Positions 62,785 to 64,000 of a stretch of 64,000 nucleotides of DNA are shown piece by piece. Made by a program: the position numbers and the translations under genes. Numbering within the stretch: position 1 is the stretch's first letter; each line of letters opens with the position of its first letter. The notes beneath the pieces were generated by a model, which saw nothing but the letters and a program-made list of their open reading frames with translations, had not been told where the DNA came from and made no database searches. Source of the DNA: UBA969 sp041694635 (lineage in GTDB: Bacteria > Planctomycetota > Planctomycetia > Gemmatales > Gemmataceae); the NCBI GenBank assembly GCA_041694635.1, contig JBDNHI010000014.1:76094-140093 (forward strand), given 5' to 3'.

Positions 62785-62807
62785 TTTAGCAAAGTAAAGT
62801 TGCTAAA
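62785..62807. terminator. Hairpin after the MNT/HEPN pair
   Basis: TTTAGCAA / TTGCTAAA, a perfect 8-bp stem with a 7-base loop (AGTAAAG). It lies right behind the HEPN stop. No T-run follows on the + strand, so termination there would be weak. Confidence 0.4.
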
Positions 62808-62815
62808 AACCAATT

Positions 62816-62882
62816 CAATCAGGTTTGTTAATTACTTGATCGGCAAAAGCAGGTGAAGGTGATTTGCAGAAGTAGAGACCGA
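62816..62882. repeat. Dispersed repeat, copy 2 block A
   Basis: Matches 10974-11040 (GGCAAAAGC, GCAGAAGTAGAGAC) at about 80% by eye, same orientation. Here block B follows after only 39 bp, whereas in copy 1 they are 151 bp apart because the REP-like hairpins lie between. Confidence 0.75.
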
Positions 62883-62921
62883 TCCGGTGGGTACGGCTGG
62901 TGAGCTAGTCGAACCAAACTC

Positions 62922-62964
62922 CAAGGCTAACAGGCCCCGCAAGAAGGGTTTTCACCGAACGGTT
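62922..62964. repeat. Dispersed repeat, copy 2 block B
   Basis: AAGGCTAACAGGCCCCGC followed by AAGAAGGGTTTTCACCGAAC; nearly identical to 11192-11234. It stands about 200 bp from the end of the Y1 transposase gene and may be part of the mobile unit's flank. The remaining 200 bp to the transposase have no gene. Confidence 0.8.
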
Positions 62965-63163
62965 GAAAAAGCAAAAACCGTAAGGTGTAAAGTTGTAAAG
63001 AATCAAAGCAGTAATTAAGAAGTCCTCGCAAGCCGGAACCCGATAAAAGAGTTCCAGAGCGCCAACGGTGCGGCTCAAGATAGCCCGGGGTGGAGCAAAG
63101 CGCAACCCCGGGTAACTATAAACCCTATCAAACAAGCCCTGAAGGGGCGACCAAAGGTTCCGA

Positions 63164-63616
63164 TCAATCCCACACATACCGTTCATCGAACACGATGCGA
63201 TGGCGTTCAAGAAACTCGCGGTATTCTTCCTGAAATGTTTTTCGCCGATGGTGCTCCCGTTGGTTGGCGATGTATTCACGGACGGCTTCGGATTTTGATT
63301 CGGAAACGGCAAAGGCACCGTATCCCGATTGCCATGCAAACCCGGCAAACTCCGACCCACGGGGCTTGATCCATTTGGACGACGACTTTTTAACATCCTC
63401 CACTGCCTGACTGACGGCAACGGTGCGCCCCAGATCGAAGAGGAGATGAATGTGATCCTCGACGGAATTGATGAGGATGGGGACGCAGCCGAGGTTTTGC
63501 AGGACGGTTGCCATGTAGGCGTGCAAGGAATCGCGGACGGCATCGGTGATGAACGGTTCGCAATTTTTAGTGCTGAAGACCAGGTGAATATGGAGGCGGG
63601 CGAGGGATTGGGGCAT
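63164..63616 (-). CDS. Y1 (HUH) transposase, IS200/REP-associated type
   Basis: 150 residues, intact. Tyrosine HUH nuclease: LHIHLVFSTKNCEPF at the start, the HUH metal motif EDHIHLLFDLGRT (His-x-His) and the nucleophile Tyr in REYIANQREHHRRKTF. Such enzymes transpose single-stranded DNA between hairpin ends. The REP-associated members (RAYT) act on REP hairpins, and a set of REP-like hairpins is found at 11-13.5 kb in this window, together with copies of the repeat that also flanks this gene. No accessory TnpB is present. G+C rich compared with the chromosome. Confidence 0.9.
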   Translation of the reverse strand: MPQSLARLHIHLVFSTKNCEPFITDAVRDSLHAYMATVLQNLGCVPILINSVEDHIHLLFDLGRTVAVSQAVEDVKKSSSKWIKPRGSEFAGFAWQSGYGAFAVSESKSEAVREYIANQREHHRRKTFQEEYREFLERHRIVFDERYVWD

Positions 63617-63654
63617 GGCTTAGGTCGCCCTTTCAGGCAACGCTGTGAAGCATT

Positions 63655-64000
63655 TTATGCGGCTTGGCTTTGCTGCAATTTTCTCAGTTTTTCTCGCTGT
63701 TCAATGGTCATCATTCTGACTTCGGGATCTCCCAGCGGTTTTCTATCTAGGTTCTTCGGTCGGTAACGCGATCGCTTGTCGGTGTGATTTTCATAACGCT
63801 GGACGAGTGCTTGCGAGAGCTGATGCCGCAAACTGTCTTCCGCCCGAAGGGGCTTTTTCAAGCTGCGCATGCACATTCGCAAGGCTCGCATCGTATTGGC
63901 CAGGCTACGGTCGATCGGATCATAGGTATCATCCGTGGCACCTTCCTTCGCAGTGATCTGTTCCCGAAGTGCAAGCAGTTCCGCAACCGCCATCGCGCGA
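63655..64000 (-). CDS. Protein of unknown function, 5' end beyond the window
   Basis: The frame is open to the last base, so the ATG at 63993 need not be the start. At least 115 residues: helical (LLALREQITAKEGATDDTYDPI, then MRALRMCMRSLKKP) with a basic C-terminal tail (RYENHTDKRSRYRPKNLDRKPLGDP). Located next to the transposase in the same direction (38 bp gap) with the same G+C-rich style; it may be a cargo or fragment of a mobile element. I do not recognise the family. Confidence 0.5.
   Translation of the reverse strand, partial: RAMAVAELLALREQITAKEGATDDTYDPIDRSLANTMRALRMCMRSLKKPLRAEDSLRHQLSQALVQRYENHTDKRSRYRPKNLDRKPLGDPEVRMMTIEQREKLRKLQQSQAA

Noticed and set aside
62905..63543. A 212-codon minus-strand frame overlapping the Y1 transposase
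   Set aside because: It runs in a different frame through the intact transposase, and its C-terminal RSVKTLLAG is translated repeat DNA.

Overview
The window is chromosomal DNA of a planctomycete, most likely a low-G+C relative of the Gemmataceae. The evidence is the mix of families that is near-diagnostic for that phylum: a PSCyt1/DUF1549/DUF1553 (PSD1) protein paired with DUF1501, a DUF1559 prepilin-like protein, a DUF1571 lipoprotein, DUF1080 hydrolase, a secreted sulfatase, Tat-exported Gfo/Idh/MocA oxidoreductases, many ECF-type sigma factors and a formaldehyde-activating-enzyme homologue. Most of the DNA is A+T rich; two stretches (about 10.8-13.5 kb and 62.8 kb to the end) are visibly richer in G+C and carry repeats, a broken gene and a transposase. 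I read them as acquired or mobile DNA.

Layout. 1-3.6 kb: glycogen synthase end, GH57 glycosidase and galT (storage glucan metabolism). 3.6-10.5 kb: an ECF sigma factor with a membrane protein, a NicO-type metal transporter, a terpene-cyclase-like repeat protein, GroES, a stand-alone receiver and a DUF1571 lipoprotein. 10.8-13.5 kb: an island with REP-like hairpins around a frameshifted DUF4062/ATPase-like gene. 13.6-17.6 kb: an apparent L-lysine catabolic set (class III aminotransferase, ALDH7 dehydrogenase, DUF1338/HglS-type oxygenase). 17.7-19.9 kb: a PMT-type membrane glycosyltransferase, a candidate selenoprotein with in-frame UGA, and a 25-residue highly basic microprotein. 20.1-32.1 kb: sulfatase/isomerase pair, a tripartite RND efflux system, and three secreted carbohydrate-related genes. 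33.4-39.4 kb: PSD1/DUF1501 pair, purU, fasciclin protein. 39.9-46.7 kb: mostly orphan genes, a second sigma-like factor, a UPF0324-type transporter with a coupled small membrane protein, and a lipoyl-less E2-like acyltransferase. 46.8-56.8 kb: two paralogous esterases, a large secreted protein followed by a transglutaminase-like protein lacking its catalytic Cys and His, SET protein, LpxL-type acyltransferase, Gfo/Idh/MocA protein, small lipoprotein and DUF1559. 57-61.7 kb: rpsR, thrS with a large insertion, an N-formylglutamate-amidohydrolase-like protein, a fusion of a degenerate LMW-phosphatase-like domain to SUI1 that seems to begin at a non-AUG codon, and a Fae homologue with a changed catalytic residue. 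61.9-64 kb: MNT/HEPN pair, dispersed repeat and Y1 transposase.

The items I rate most worth a second look are the candidate ArsC/Spx-like selenoprotein at 19231-19578, the LMW-phosphatase-like/SUI1 fusion with an apparent AUC start at 60397, the lysine-catabolism cluster, the Fae homologue without its catalytic His, and the REP-like repeat plus Y1-transposase pair of loci. All function calls come from reading motifs and remembered family features; no database search was run.
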